Below, in pieces: positions 12,667 through 22,543 of a DNA stretch of 64,000 nt (position 1 is its first letter; every line of letters starts with the position of its first letter). The position numbers were made by a program, and so were the translations under genes. The notes below the pieces were generated by a model, which was given only the letters and a program-made list of their open reading frames with translations, was not told the origin of the DNA and made no database searches. Source of the stretch: Excoecaria cochinchinensis (taxonomy: Eukaryota; Streptophyta; Magnoliopsida; Malpighiales; Euphorbiaceae); NCBI GenBank assembly GCA_947683425.1, contig CANTUQ010000073.1:17198001-17262000 (forward strand), in the 5' to 3' direction.

Positions 12667-12667
12667 C

Positions 12668-14562
12668 TGATGGAATATGTCATAGTATGTGTATGTAGAT
12701 AACGCAGCGGAAAAAATCAAAAAAACGATCATACACATCAAACAATTCCATAACAAGAATCGAAACATGCACTTTTAGGGTTTTAAAACTTACAACTTTA
12801 GATGCTCTTAAGACTTGGATTTGATAATAATCAGCAACCAGGATGATATAATCCACCTTAGATCTTGATCACCAAAGCCAAGGAACAGCCTTTACGCCAC
12901 TCCTCTCTATGTTCACACACACACTTTCAAGAAAGCTTAAAACCGAGATTTCTAGCTCTCAACTTTAGGTATTGTGTAATGGCAATGATTAAAGCTACAA
13001 GATTTTATCTTGTACTTTCTTTAGGTGCTTTTAATGCCTAATAACACAAGCAAGCAAGGAAGGTCCTTCTCCTTGAGTATTTCGGCCAAGAGAAAACTTA
13101 GAGAGAAAAAGATGTGTTTCACGCAAAAACCTAGCCTCCAATCTTAGGTTTTTATTTCTTTTATCTTTTCTATATTTTGTATATTATCTTTTTGGCAAGT
13201 ATTTGATTTGAATTTCAATTACTTTTAGATAATCTAATTAAAACTCAAAATCCTTCCTAAAGATAAGTAACACAATTTATTTCAAACTCACTTTTGAATT
13301 CAAAATTCAAATTAATTTGAAATATTACCTTAACATATATTTAATCAAATATACAATCACTTAATCATGTGCTGAAATTCCATTGTATATCATACTTGGA
13401 ATTTCGGCTAGGACATGGTAATTATTAGGTGATTTAATTTGACTTAAATGCCACTAGGATTTAATACTCAATTAACTTAATTGATTTAATTAATCAATTG
13501 AAATTAATCCTATGTGGGCCGAATATTCTCTCTCTCATGGACCAAGGTCCAATAGCAATTTAATACCCATTACATACATTAGCTTGACTTTTATTAAAAG
13601 CCCAAATTAATGCTCAATGCCTTATTTAAATATTTTAAGCCCAATGCTTTGTGTGTGATCCTATAGGTCCATTTAATATTGGCAATTAAATTAATGAATT
13701 AATTCAAAGGCTATATATATTCTCTAGAAAGATATTATAGCATTCCAAATTAAATGAAAATGCAAATGGCATTTGGTGACCTAATGCAATTTTGTATAGT
13801 CCCTTACCCATAAATATCAGAATTAATATAAGGCATGGAACTAGTCATCCTTATATGTAAGTTAATTCCTTTCTTGATATTCCAGTGACACCGAACTCTC
13901 AGATAAATAATGATTGCACATTATTACATCTCGGTATGGCCATACACTTCTCAGTTCACTGATCAAGTGGCCGATGATATTTTTCTCTCTTATAGAGAGG
14001 GATAATCCCTTTACTTCTCTCATGCTCTCTAACATGAATCAATGCATACCCAAGCATACCCATACTTGTCACTCAGTTACGAGCACGTTAGGTGTATGTC
14101 AAAGTACACAGTAATTCATAAAGAGTTTCATAGAGATTTTAGGTCTAAGAACTCCGATACAAAACTTGCATATGAGGAACACTTATGACTTGTACCATGT
14201 AGTGTTCTCATGTGTGGATCGTATCCAAATACCATGTTATAAACATGTATCTATGATCTCTGATTGACACTTTTGTCCTTATGATCCGTAAGACAGAACT
14301 CAACTAATCAGAGAGAGCATACTAGTCTTAATTCATTTGTTATTCCCATAACAATGACTGACTAGGGATATTTAGAATGAAGTCTCATTTGTTTCAAGGT
14401 CTTACAACCATGTGCCTCACACATGATAACTTAAACTGAAACAACATTCTTGGATAGTTCTATCAATTGATATGCACAGGAATACAATTGGTAAAACAAA
14501 TGCCTCATTTATTAACTAAAGTGTTTTATTACAATGTATTGGGGCTAGGGCTTACACTAACA
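12668..14562 (-). repeat. Copia 5' LTR
   Basis: Partner of 5006-6900, same length (1895 bp) and nearly identical. It drives minus-strand transcription. The CATGT duplication follows at 14563-14567. Confidence 0.95.
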
Positions 14563-14567
14563 CATGT

Positions 14568-15177
14568 GTATTTGTGCGTGATTTGAGTGTAAATTTTATT
14601 CAATTTCTTAGTTGAAAATGGGAATTGCTAGGCTTTAACTGTATGCTCTACATTTTAATGCATCGAATTGTAGTTTTGGGTTATTGTTAATATCCGTGGG
14701 CTTCAATTTTAGTTAGTTAAATTGCTGCATACCAAGTGTTTGATAAAATGTCCTAATGAATGGTTTTCCTGATTTTGCCATTTCTTGCCAATTTGAAATG
14801 CAGAGATTCATTTGCCATAGTGTTCAAATGCGCTATTTGTTCTCATTGATCTTTTTTTCCTTCGTTGTCAATAGATGCAACTTTCCTAACATTCTAATGA
14901 GTTTGTGCATTTGGTTGTTCTTGGTTACATTGAACTTCATGAGTGCTCTTAGGATGATGTTGAATTTGATCATCACTTTTGTTGAATTGTGCTTATTTAT
15001 ATCATTTAACTTTCTTGAATACTTCGTGAATTGATGCATCTCTTATAAACTCAAATGGGAATGGGGAGATTATTTTTAATAGGTTACCATGAGCTTGAAT
15101 TGATGCTATATTTTGAAAGCCATTGCTGTTTGATACACATAGAATGCCATTGAATTTGGTTTCTCATTTTCGTGCAG
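14568..15177 (+). other. Athila env-like intron remainder with 3' acceptor
   Basis: T-rich DNA continuing the Athila sequence interrupted at 5005. It ends TTTCTCATTTTCGTGCAG at 15177, a good plant splice acceptor, directly before the env-like coding exon. With the donor at 4757, the intron would have been about 0.86 kb before the copia insertion and is about 10.4 kb now. No other feature seen. Confidence 0.55.
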
Positions 15178-16595
15178 TGGCCCCTAAGAAAAAAAGCTCT
15201 GCTCTAGCCTCAAGTTCTACAAGCCAGCCGGCCAGCCAACCTTCTGTGGATATTTCCCACGTGCCGACCTGGGTTCCGAGTGCTAAGAAGACTGCATATG
15301 CCTTATTTTCTAAATGCTCGTACATTCCAACAAGTTACCTGGACTTTGATCTGTTGGAGAAGTTGGGAATCAAAAATGAAGTCCAGCGGCTCATATCCAA
15401 TATTGGGTAGGAGCCAAAAACTTGACGCGACCTCAGCAAGTGTACTGAATCGACAAGTAATAAAGTGGAGTATTATTAAGACTCCGAGTTATCGTACCCA
15501 AGAGACTGTGTATGCAAGTTATGACACTTAAATGTATGCTAAAGAATTCCCAGTTGTTGAATTGATTTAATTACAACTACTAGAACAAATAAATTAATCA
15601 ACTATAATGAGTTAACAAAGCAAAAACAAATTAAGATGACAGTAAAAACTAGCAAAGATAAAAATTGATAACAAGCAAAGATCTCAATATAGAAAAGTGT
15701 TGTTCAGGTTCGCTCATCCACCCTATACCCAAATATGAATCAAAACACATAAAGGAAACATATATGAACGAAATCGGGATAACCCTCTTAACCCAAGCGT
15801 CCCATTCCGGAGCAAGCTATTCTAATTGCATAACGTCCCATTCCGGAGCAAGTCATACAACTAGCCTAATCACGGGTCTAAAATCCTAGGTTCAGTTTGC
15901 TTTCCCATTCCGGAGCCAAACAACCCAAAACCTAATTATTTCACTCATCACTCCAATCTTGAACCATTAAAACATGCACATCTAGATTCCCTTCCGGAGC
16001 AGTCTAAATTGTAAGTAAACACGATAGAAAATCTGAAGATAATTTATCTTGACATTCAATCATACAATTCAATAACCAATTAAGATACATGAATTAATTC
16101 ATTCACCAAAACAGGAAATTAACTTGAAAATATACATCTCATGATTTAACAATAATAACCAGTGAAATAAACCTTCATTCATATATCAAATATCAAAATA
16201 TGTTTAGAATTCACATCAAGGATAGGGGGTTTAGAGATCCCCCAAACAACTAAAAGACTACCCACGATCCATTACAAAATCAAAAGAATAAAGGAAAGAA
16301 TAAACCCAGAAATTAATTGAGGTAGAAATCCCGGTTGAATCCCACGTTCTTCAGTCTTCTTCTTCAGATCTTTAATGGAGAATAAAACTAAAATTCTGGA
16401 AAAGCTAAAAATAACAATCTTTGGAAATTAAACTATATATCTAATGAAAATTACTCTCAAATTCTAATTGAAAACTCAAAACAAGATTGAAAACTGAAGT
16501 TTAGAATAGAAGAATAACTCAGAAAATCTCAGCCGCCAAAACCAATATCAAAAACTAACTAAAAAATTCGGAACCCTAGCCAAACAGAAAAGTGC

Positions 16596-16605
16596 GTTTT
16601 TATAG
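16596..16605 (-). promoter_or_regulatory. TATA box of antisense Athila LTR
   Basis: The minus strand reads CTATAAAAAC about 10 bp beyond the last palindrome of array B, at the position aligned with ATATTTAAAG in the other Athila LTR. It is probably the core promoter of the LTR. Confidence 0.6.
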
Positions 16606-16615
16606 TTCCAGAGGG

Positions 16616-16939
16616 GTCACGGTGACAATAAAATTCATTGTCACCGTGAGGTGTCGAGATCTTTAAATTCCTTTCACACACAGGAGAGGGGTCACGGTGA
16701 CAATGAATTTCATTGTCACCGTAAGGTCTTCAAAGTTTCGCTTCTATCCAGGAAAAAATTATGTCACGGTGACAATGAACTTTGTTGTCACCGTGAGGTC
16801 TTCATCCCTTGCATTCTGCCCAATAAAGAATTATATCACGGTCACAACCAATTTCATTGTGACCGTGACCCATTGATTTCAGCTACTGTTTGCAATTCTT
16901 CTTATGTCACGGTCACAACCAATTCATTGTGACCGTGAC
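16616..16939. repeat. Palindrome array B: 5 units
   Basis: Units start at 16616, 16691, 16763, 16835 and 16906 (period 71-75 bp). Units 1-3 have arms CACGGTGACAA / TTGTCACCGTG (unit 2 with one change); units 4-5 have CACGGTCACAA / TTGTGACCGTG. Both are fully complementary, so the arms changed together. The array lies in U3, just upstream of the TATA box on the minus strand. Confidence 0.95.
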
Positions 16940-18040
16940 CCCTTGAGCAAAAATCTACAAAGGCACAAAACTTTAATCAAAAAGTTATCTAAAATGCATG
17001 AAAATTCCAATTTGGCTAAGATTAATAAAATTAACATAAAAGAAACATAACATGACATTAAACACAACTAAATACCCAAAAATCATATAAAAATACTATC
17101 AAAACTAAATACTATATTGAAGTTATCAAGCAACTTTTTGCAATTAATGAGAAGGTTTATCCGGGGTTAATGAGAGATTTTGTGTCAACTGTAACATGTA
17201 GGATCAGCCGCGACCCTTCTCGTGATCCTGGAATAGTATCCTTTTTTCTGGAAGGTACGAAATATGAGAGGACTTTTGTGGACTTTACAGAACTACTCGG
17301 TTTTCCCTCCCTAGCCCCGGATTGTTTTGAAGACTATGACAAAGATAATGCCTAGCAATAATTCGAGATTCAGTGACAGCCACGACATATGTGTCAGGCA
17401 AGACGAAGGCACACCATCTCGACAATCATGCTATGCGGATCCTTCATCGGTTTTTCTCACTCTCTTTTCTGAGTCATGTGGATTCATCTGGGCAAGTAAA
17501 CCTACCGGAGGCCTTATTTTTAGCTTGTATGGTGAGGGGTGTGAGGATTAGTGGGGCACCTTATTTGTGGTATAAATTGGAAGAAATGCAATGGCACCCT
17601 AAAAAGGTGAAGAAGATTGCACTGGGTGGTTTGGTAACAGTAATTGCTAAGGGTGTACATCACCCATTGAGGAAACCTAAACCACTATCATCCATTGCAA
17701 ATATTGATAAGAAGATGCTAAAGAACATGAAGTCATAGTGGATGACGCGACAGCTGCATATGGTTACAAACTGACTACTCGCGTAGAGTATCTTCAAGGA
17801 GTTCAACGAGGTCTAGGAGGCTTGCCCCATGAGTAAGAGGAAGATCCGAAAGCACCTCCAGCACCAGAGCCCGCACATTTATCATCTTAGCAGTACGACG
17901 CGCTGATGGAGCGCATGGACACCATCTCCGCATCTCAGGCCGATCTTCAGTCACAGATGGACCAGGTGCTATTGGGACTTTCCTCATTCACTGCGCGTAT
18001 TGATGCACATTTTCCACCTCCACCACCTCCAGAGAGTTGA

Positions 18041-19680
18041 ACAGGGAGACATACTATCTTTTGTTTTTATTTTTTTTTATATGTGTTTTGTAATTATTTT
18101 TTGACTTGTTGAGGACAACAACGTATTAAGTGTGGGGTAGGAGGAGTAACTCCAACAGCTTAATATGTAAATAATTATTTTATTATTATTATTATTATTT
18201 ATTTGCATGTTTTATGTTTTATTTATTTGTATTCGCATATTTTATTTTGTTTAAGTTGTTTGAATACTTAATCGTGGTTGTCTGAATTTTCCTATTTTAG
18301 TCGAGTTTGACTCTATTTATTCCTATTGTGAATGTTTTGAACTTTAAGTTGTGAATGGAATTTCTTAAAAATTGATCTTAGCAAGAGAGTAGTTGTTAGT
18401 TTTAGCAGCAAATTAATCTCAATTAGTCGTATATCTTGTAATTTCCTATCTTTTGTGCACTTTGGGCTTGTTTGCGAAAAATTTGAAAAAAATCCAGTGT
18501 GTGAAAGTTTTTGAATGAAGGAATTTTAGGATAGTTAGAACCTTCCTCATCACCCTTCGAAATGTTATAACAACTTAAGCAAGTTTAGGACATGATTTAG
18601 GCAAAATTTTCTTTGATAACCACTTTAAATGACTTTTTACCTACCTATTTGCATAATTTCCGTTGCTAGCCCCGTTGAGCTGATTTGGTATGCTAAAAGC
18701 GTACTATGCATTTTTCTTTGTTACACTATTATTTTACCATTTAACCTAAATGCCTTTGCCTATCTTTTCTAAGAATTGGCCACTCTAGGATTGGGTTGGG
18801 ATAACATTGGAAGTTGAATAAGGGTATTTACTGTGAAAATAGTGTGGGTGTGAGAAGAATTGTAAAACTTTGGGGTGTTGTCTAGTATATGGTTTAAATT
18901 TCCCTTAATGGAGTCAATTTTTGTGGTAAGAAAATAGAGGTTTTGGGTATCTCATAAAAAAAAAGGAATTTGATGAAAAGCTTGATCATTGTTTTAATTT
19001 TTGAGTTAGTCTGATGTAGAAAAATTCAAGTGTGGGGTACCCTCAATTAGAAGAAGATGTCTTTACATTCAGAAACGATTGGGTTGAAAGAAAAATTTCT
19101 TTGGTAATTTCTTCTCTTTGTTTTCCTGTGGTTTAATTTTTTTTATGGGTAGTTCAGACGAGTTTTGGCAACTGTGGGGGGATTAAAAATAGGTCATGGA
19201 AAGATTGTATTCAAATTAGGTAGTGGTGTTTGTAGGTACAGTGGCTGACTCTTTGTTCGATTTCCTTAACTTCTCTTATTAGCCAATACCCTAACCTAAC
19301 ATTTCAACCTTGGAATAAGTCCTAATGATCCTGCTCTTAGCTTGAGTTGTTTAGTGGAGATGACCCTTGTGGTTCCGGTGCTAAAGGAGAGGCTTATGAG
19401 CACCCTGAGTTGCAAGTGGGTAACCAATATGCAATTTATTTGCTTATTCATTTCCTTTGCTAAATTGCTGAATTGCACCGGTTATTTTGTTTTGAAAAGA
19501 GAAAATTTGTTTTTAGCCTAGCACACACACACGTGAAATTTATTGATATAAGCGGATTTGAGAATTTGTGGTTAAGACTTTTCTACTTAATGCTATGATT
19601 GTTGTTGAGTTTTCTTATTCCGAGTTAGAGTTTGAAATTTCAGGAATGTGGATAATTCATTTACTCGAGGTCGAGCAAAA
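18041..19680 (+). other. Athila 3' untranslated region
   Basis: About 1.6 kb without a credible gene. It contains short TTA-repeat tracts near 18180 and polypurine-like motifs AAGTGTGGGG at 18128-18137 and 19028-19037, which repeat the true tract at 19684. Confidence 0.7.
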
Positions 19681-19698
19681 TCTAAGTGTGGGATATTT
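19681..19698 (+). promoter_or_regulatory. Athila polypurine tract
   Basis: TCTAAGTGTGGGATATTT directly precedes the LTR start TGATAACTTC. The AAGTGTGGGA core fits the Athila plus-strand primer and has two near copies upstream. Confidence 0.7.
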
Positions 19699-19888
19699 TG
19701 ATAACTTCAATTTAGTATTTAGATTTGATAGTATTTTCGTATGATTTATGGGTGTTTAGTGGTGTTTATTGTCATGTCATGTTTACTTTAGATTAATTTT
19801 GTCAATCTTAGTGAAATTAGAATTTTTATGCATTTTAGTTAGTATTTTGATTGAGTTTGAATTTTGTTTGCAGCAATTTTTTAGGTAC

Positions 19889-20288
19889 CTCACGGTGGCA
19901 ACCTATCTGGTTGTCACTGTGACATCCAAAGGATTCAAAAACAGAATGCAGGCATACTATGGGTCACGGTGGCAACCAATGTCATCGCCACCGTGACATA
20001 TTTATTCATCGGGCAGAATGCAGGCAAGAAGTACCTCACGGTGGCAACCTATATGGTTGTCATCATGACATAATACTCACCAAGGCAGAATCAATTGAGG
20101 AGGTACCTCACGGTGGCAAGGGAATCTGGTTGCCACCGTGACATAGGGAATTCCTGGACAGAAGCGAAATTTGAGCATCTCACGGTGGCAACAAATCTGG
20201 TTGCCACCGTGACCCCTATCCTACTCACAAGGCACATTCACTTCCTCGACACCCTCACGGTGACAACCATTTTGGTTGCCACCGTGAC
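19889..20288. repeat. Palindrome array C: 6 units
   Basis: Units start near 19889, 19963, 20035, 20107, 20179 and 20254 (period 72-75 bp). Units 4-5 have arms CACGGTGGCAA and TTGCCACCGTG, a third compensated version of the stem. Spacers contain CAGAATGCAGGC or CAGAATC. Located in U3 of the 3' LTR. Confidence 0.95.
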
Positions 20289-20296
20289 CCCTCGGG

Positions 20297-20306
20297 ATAT
20301 TTAAAG
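20297..20306 (+). promoter_or_regulatory. TATA-like box of Athila LTR
   Basis: ATATTTAAAG lies 9 bp after the last palindrome of array C and aligns with CTATAAAAAC in the antisense LTR. It is a weaker match, consistent with decay. Confidence 0.5.
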
Positions 20307-21490
20307 AAAAGTTTTCTATTTGGTAGGGAGTTCGAATTTTTGGCATCTATTTTTCATATTAGGGTTTTAGATCTAGAATTTTGAGATTTTTTCTATTGTT
20401 CTTAATTTAAGTTTTCAATTTTATCTTTAGAATTAATTTGTAAATCAAGAGTTTTACATTTGAAACACATAGTTTAATTTCAATACACAGTTTTTACATT
20501 CAGAGATTTCAAGAATTTTTCTCCGTTGAAGATTTGAAGAAGGAGATCGAAGAACATGGGATTCAACTGGGATTTACGCCTTAATGAATTTCTGGGTTTA
20601 TTGTTTCCTCTTTCCTTTTGATTTTGTAATGGATCGTGAGTAGTCTTTTAATTGTTTGGGGGATCTTTGAATCCCCTAACCATGATGTGAATTCTGAACA
20701 TCTTTTGAATTTAAATATATGATTGAATGGTTTATTTCACTGGTTCTTATTGTTAATTCTTGGGACTTATTTTCTAAAGTTAATTTCCTGTTTTGATGAA
20801 TGATCTATTTCATGTATCTTTATTGGTTATTGAGTTGTGTAGATTGAATACCATGATTATTTATATTCAGTTTTTATTAGTATTGCTGTATCTTTTGGAC
20901 GACTCCGGATTGGGAATCTAGAAGTGCAGAATTTTATGATTTAAGACTCGAATGGAGAGTGAGATAATTAAGTTCTGGGTTGTTTGACTCCGTATTGGGA
21001 AAATAAACCGAACTTAGGATTTTAGACCCGTGCATAGGCTAGTTATATGGCTGACTCCGATTTGGGATGTTATATAATTAGAGTGGTTGACTCCGGATTG
21101 GGAAGCCTGGGTTAAGAGGGTTATCCCGATTTCTTTCATAGTTAGTTCTTGGATTAATTTTATTCATATTTGGGTATGGGGGTGGATGAGTGAACCCGAG
21201 CAACGTTCGTCTATTTTGAATTCTTATCTTGTTAATTTTTCCATCATTTTATTTCTTTTAATTATTGACGTCAATTTAATTTGATTATTTCTGCTCGCTT
21301 ATTTTAGTTATTTAATTTCTTAATTTTTAATCAATAGATAACTCAATCAATACGAATAATTGGGAATTCTTTAGCATACACTTGATTTTCATTGCTTGCA
21401 CACACAGTCCCTTGGGTACGATAATTTGGGATCTTAATTATACCCCACTGTATTACTTGCCGATTCAGTACACTTGCCGAGATCGCGTCA

Positions 21491-22543
21491 ATGCACGTCG
21501 TGATCACGATAAAAGCCCTTCCTGCCTGCCCTGTTTTTATGGAGTGATGCTTTTGCCCCACTTTGCACGGTTTCTCACTATTGCATGGTGTACGGTTTTG
21601 CTTATGCCTTGATGATATATTGTTCTAGTGTTATTATAGTGAAAATTAAATGATAGTGTTTTGATTCGTGTACTTGGATTTAATCTAAAGTACTATATTT
21701 GTGAGTGAGTAGTTCAGCCTAAAGTGTCAAGGTAGTGGATAATTAAGAATGCTTAAAAAGGGTTAGTGAGTGCAGCTGTCCGCGTTGACCCCACTATGGG
21801 TCAAGTGATTACGGTTGACCTCCGTTAAGGTCTTAGTGAAAATGATTTGAGACTCTGATCTCCCGTGCTACCTTCGGGTATAAAATGTATTTTGAGGCTT
21901 CGGTCTCCCGTGTAGTGTTCCGGTATCCATGACCACTGAAATTCAGGCTATTGTTTGAAGTGTTTTGAAAAGTGTGTGATTTTAGTTAGTGTAATTGCTT
22001 AATGCTTTCTATTATCACTTCTGATTTCATATCGTGATTGTCGACTCTCATATATCTCTGTCCTTTGATACTTAATGAATTCTATATGTCGACGTATGTT
22101 TACATTTTTGTATTATTGCATGATATTATTGTATAGTGTTCTGCTGTTTTGTTTCCTCCCCACTAAGCGTTAGCGGTTAGCACGGGACTGTTTTCCCCTA
22201 TAGGTGGCAGGATTTTGGGTTCCCGTTCAAGTCGCGCATCTGCAGGCTGGCCACACAGGAGTAGAGTTATTTATTTTTGTCTCCTCCTGTAATTCTTTTT
22301 GTATATGTATTATTTTGTATAGTGGCATATGTAATTTTGTAAAGGATTTAAGATGTAATCTTTTGAATATTATATATAACTATATTTTGATTATATATGA
22401 TACATGATTTTCTATTATTATTGTATGTGAATGCTTCCGCTTAGTGCACGTATGTATTGTTATGCATGTATGTTTGCCGTGTCATGAGTGAGTGTCGGCA
22501 GCGCACCCGACATCCTTCCAACGGGTGTGTTGGGGAGGGCGTC
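21491..22543 (+). repeat. Truncated Tekay/Del-type LTR fragment
   Basis: Contains CCCCACTAAGCGTTAGCGG and TTAGCACGGG, closely matching a block in the chromovirus LTRs here (27390-27420, minus strand). It also has the CAAGGTAGTGGATAA motif shared with 27685. Otherwise it differs, so it is another subfamily. It is cut on the left by the Athila LTR and on the right by a Tat LTR. No gene in it. Confidence 0.55.

Larger units (their letters stand above)
5006..14562 (-). mobile_element. Ty1/copia LTR retrotransposon, recent insertion
   Basis: A complete 9557-bp element has two 1895-bp LTRs (TGATGG...TAACA), flanked by the 5-bp target duplication CATGT at 5001-5005 and 14563-14567. Domain order on the minus strand is gag, protease, integrase, RT, RNase H, which defines Ty1/copia. 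The primer site is of initiator-Met type and the polypurine tract is AGTGGGAGAT. That combination, with ~1.9-kb LTRs, recalls the Tork/Angela group, but lineage is uncertain. The LTRs differ at only about half a dozen positions by eye, so insertion was recent, yet the coding region has a frameshift and two nonsense codons. It sits inside the proposed intron of the Athila env-like gene. Confidence 0.95.
15414..17128 (-). repeat. Antisense Athila-type LTR inserted in the env-like exon
   Basis: The reverse complement runs TGATAACTTCAA ... GGTCGCGTCA, matching the Athila LTR at 19699-21490 throughout but with many substitutions, so it is a different subfamily or an older copy. Strict LTR bounds are 15423-17128. 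The extra bases CAAAAACT on the left are, on the minus strand, AGTTTTTG, which look like the spacer and first base of an Athila primer site. No clear 5-bp target duplication flanks it; only AGC is shared. Removing it would bring the env-like frame together in phase. Confidence 0.8.
15178..18040 (+). pseudogene. Athila ORF-1 / env-like protein (broken, LTR inserted)
   Basis: The exon opens right after a splice acceptor with APKKKSSALASSS, a low-complexity basic/Ser start. It continues with AYALFSKCSYIPTSYLD and KLGIKNEVQRLI, then after the inserted LTR with FAINEKVYPGLMRDFVSTV and SFFLEGTKYERTF. A frameshift follows near 17345-17370, then HRFFSLSFLSHV and KIALGGLVTVIAKGV, the conserved region of the Athila ORF-1 family. 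The C-terminus (QYDALMERMDTISAS...) is heptad-like and ends in a Pro tract, with stop TGA at 18038-18040. In-frame stops lie at 15408-15410 (TAG before the insertion) and in the C-terminal third. The protein is sometimes called env-like by position; no signal peptide or membrane segment is evident here, so a membrane role is unproven. Confidence 0.72.
1..21490 (+). mobile_element. Athila-type Ty3/gypsy retrotransposon, 5' end outside window
   Basis: Order on the plus strand is protease, reverse transcriptase/RNase H, integrase, then a second gene resembling the Athila ORF-1/env-like family, a long 3' untranslated region and an LTR ending at 21490. The RT wording around MPFGLCNAP and FMDDF and the large extra gene after pol are characteristic of the Athila lineage. 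The 5' LTR, primer site and most of gag lie left of the window. The element is heavily mutated and carries two later insertions: a copia element at 5006-14562 and an antisense Athila-type LTR at 15414-17128. Its right end abuts a Tekay-type LTR fragment; the 5 bp after it are ATGCA, so the matching target duplication should lie off-window to the left. Lineage is inferred from motifs. Confidence 0.85.
19699..21490 (+). repeat. Athila 3' LTR
   Basis: A 1792-bp LTR with ends TGATAACTTC and GATCGCGTCA. It contains palindrome array C, a TATA-like box, and an end region (CTTGGGTACGATAATTTGGG ... TACACTTGC) typical of Athila LTRs. The LTR at 15414-17128 is its diverged antisense relative. The 5' partner is off-window. 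Confidence 0.87.

Noticed and set aside
19296..19478. Small minus-strand frame in the Athila 3' region
   Set aside because: No recognisable motif and inside a 3' untranslated region with many similar short frames.
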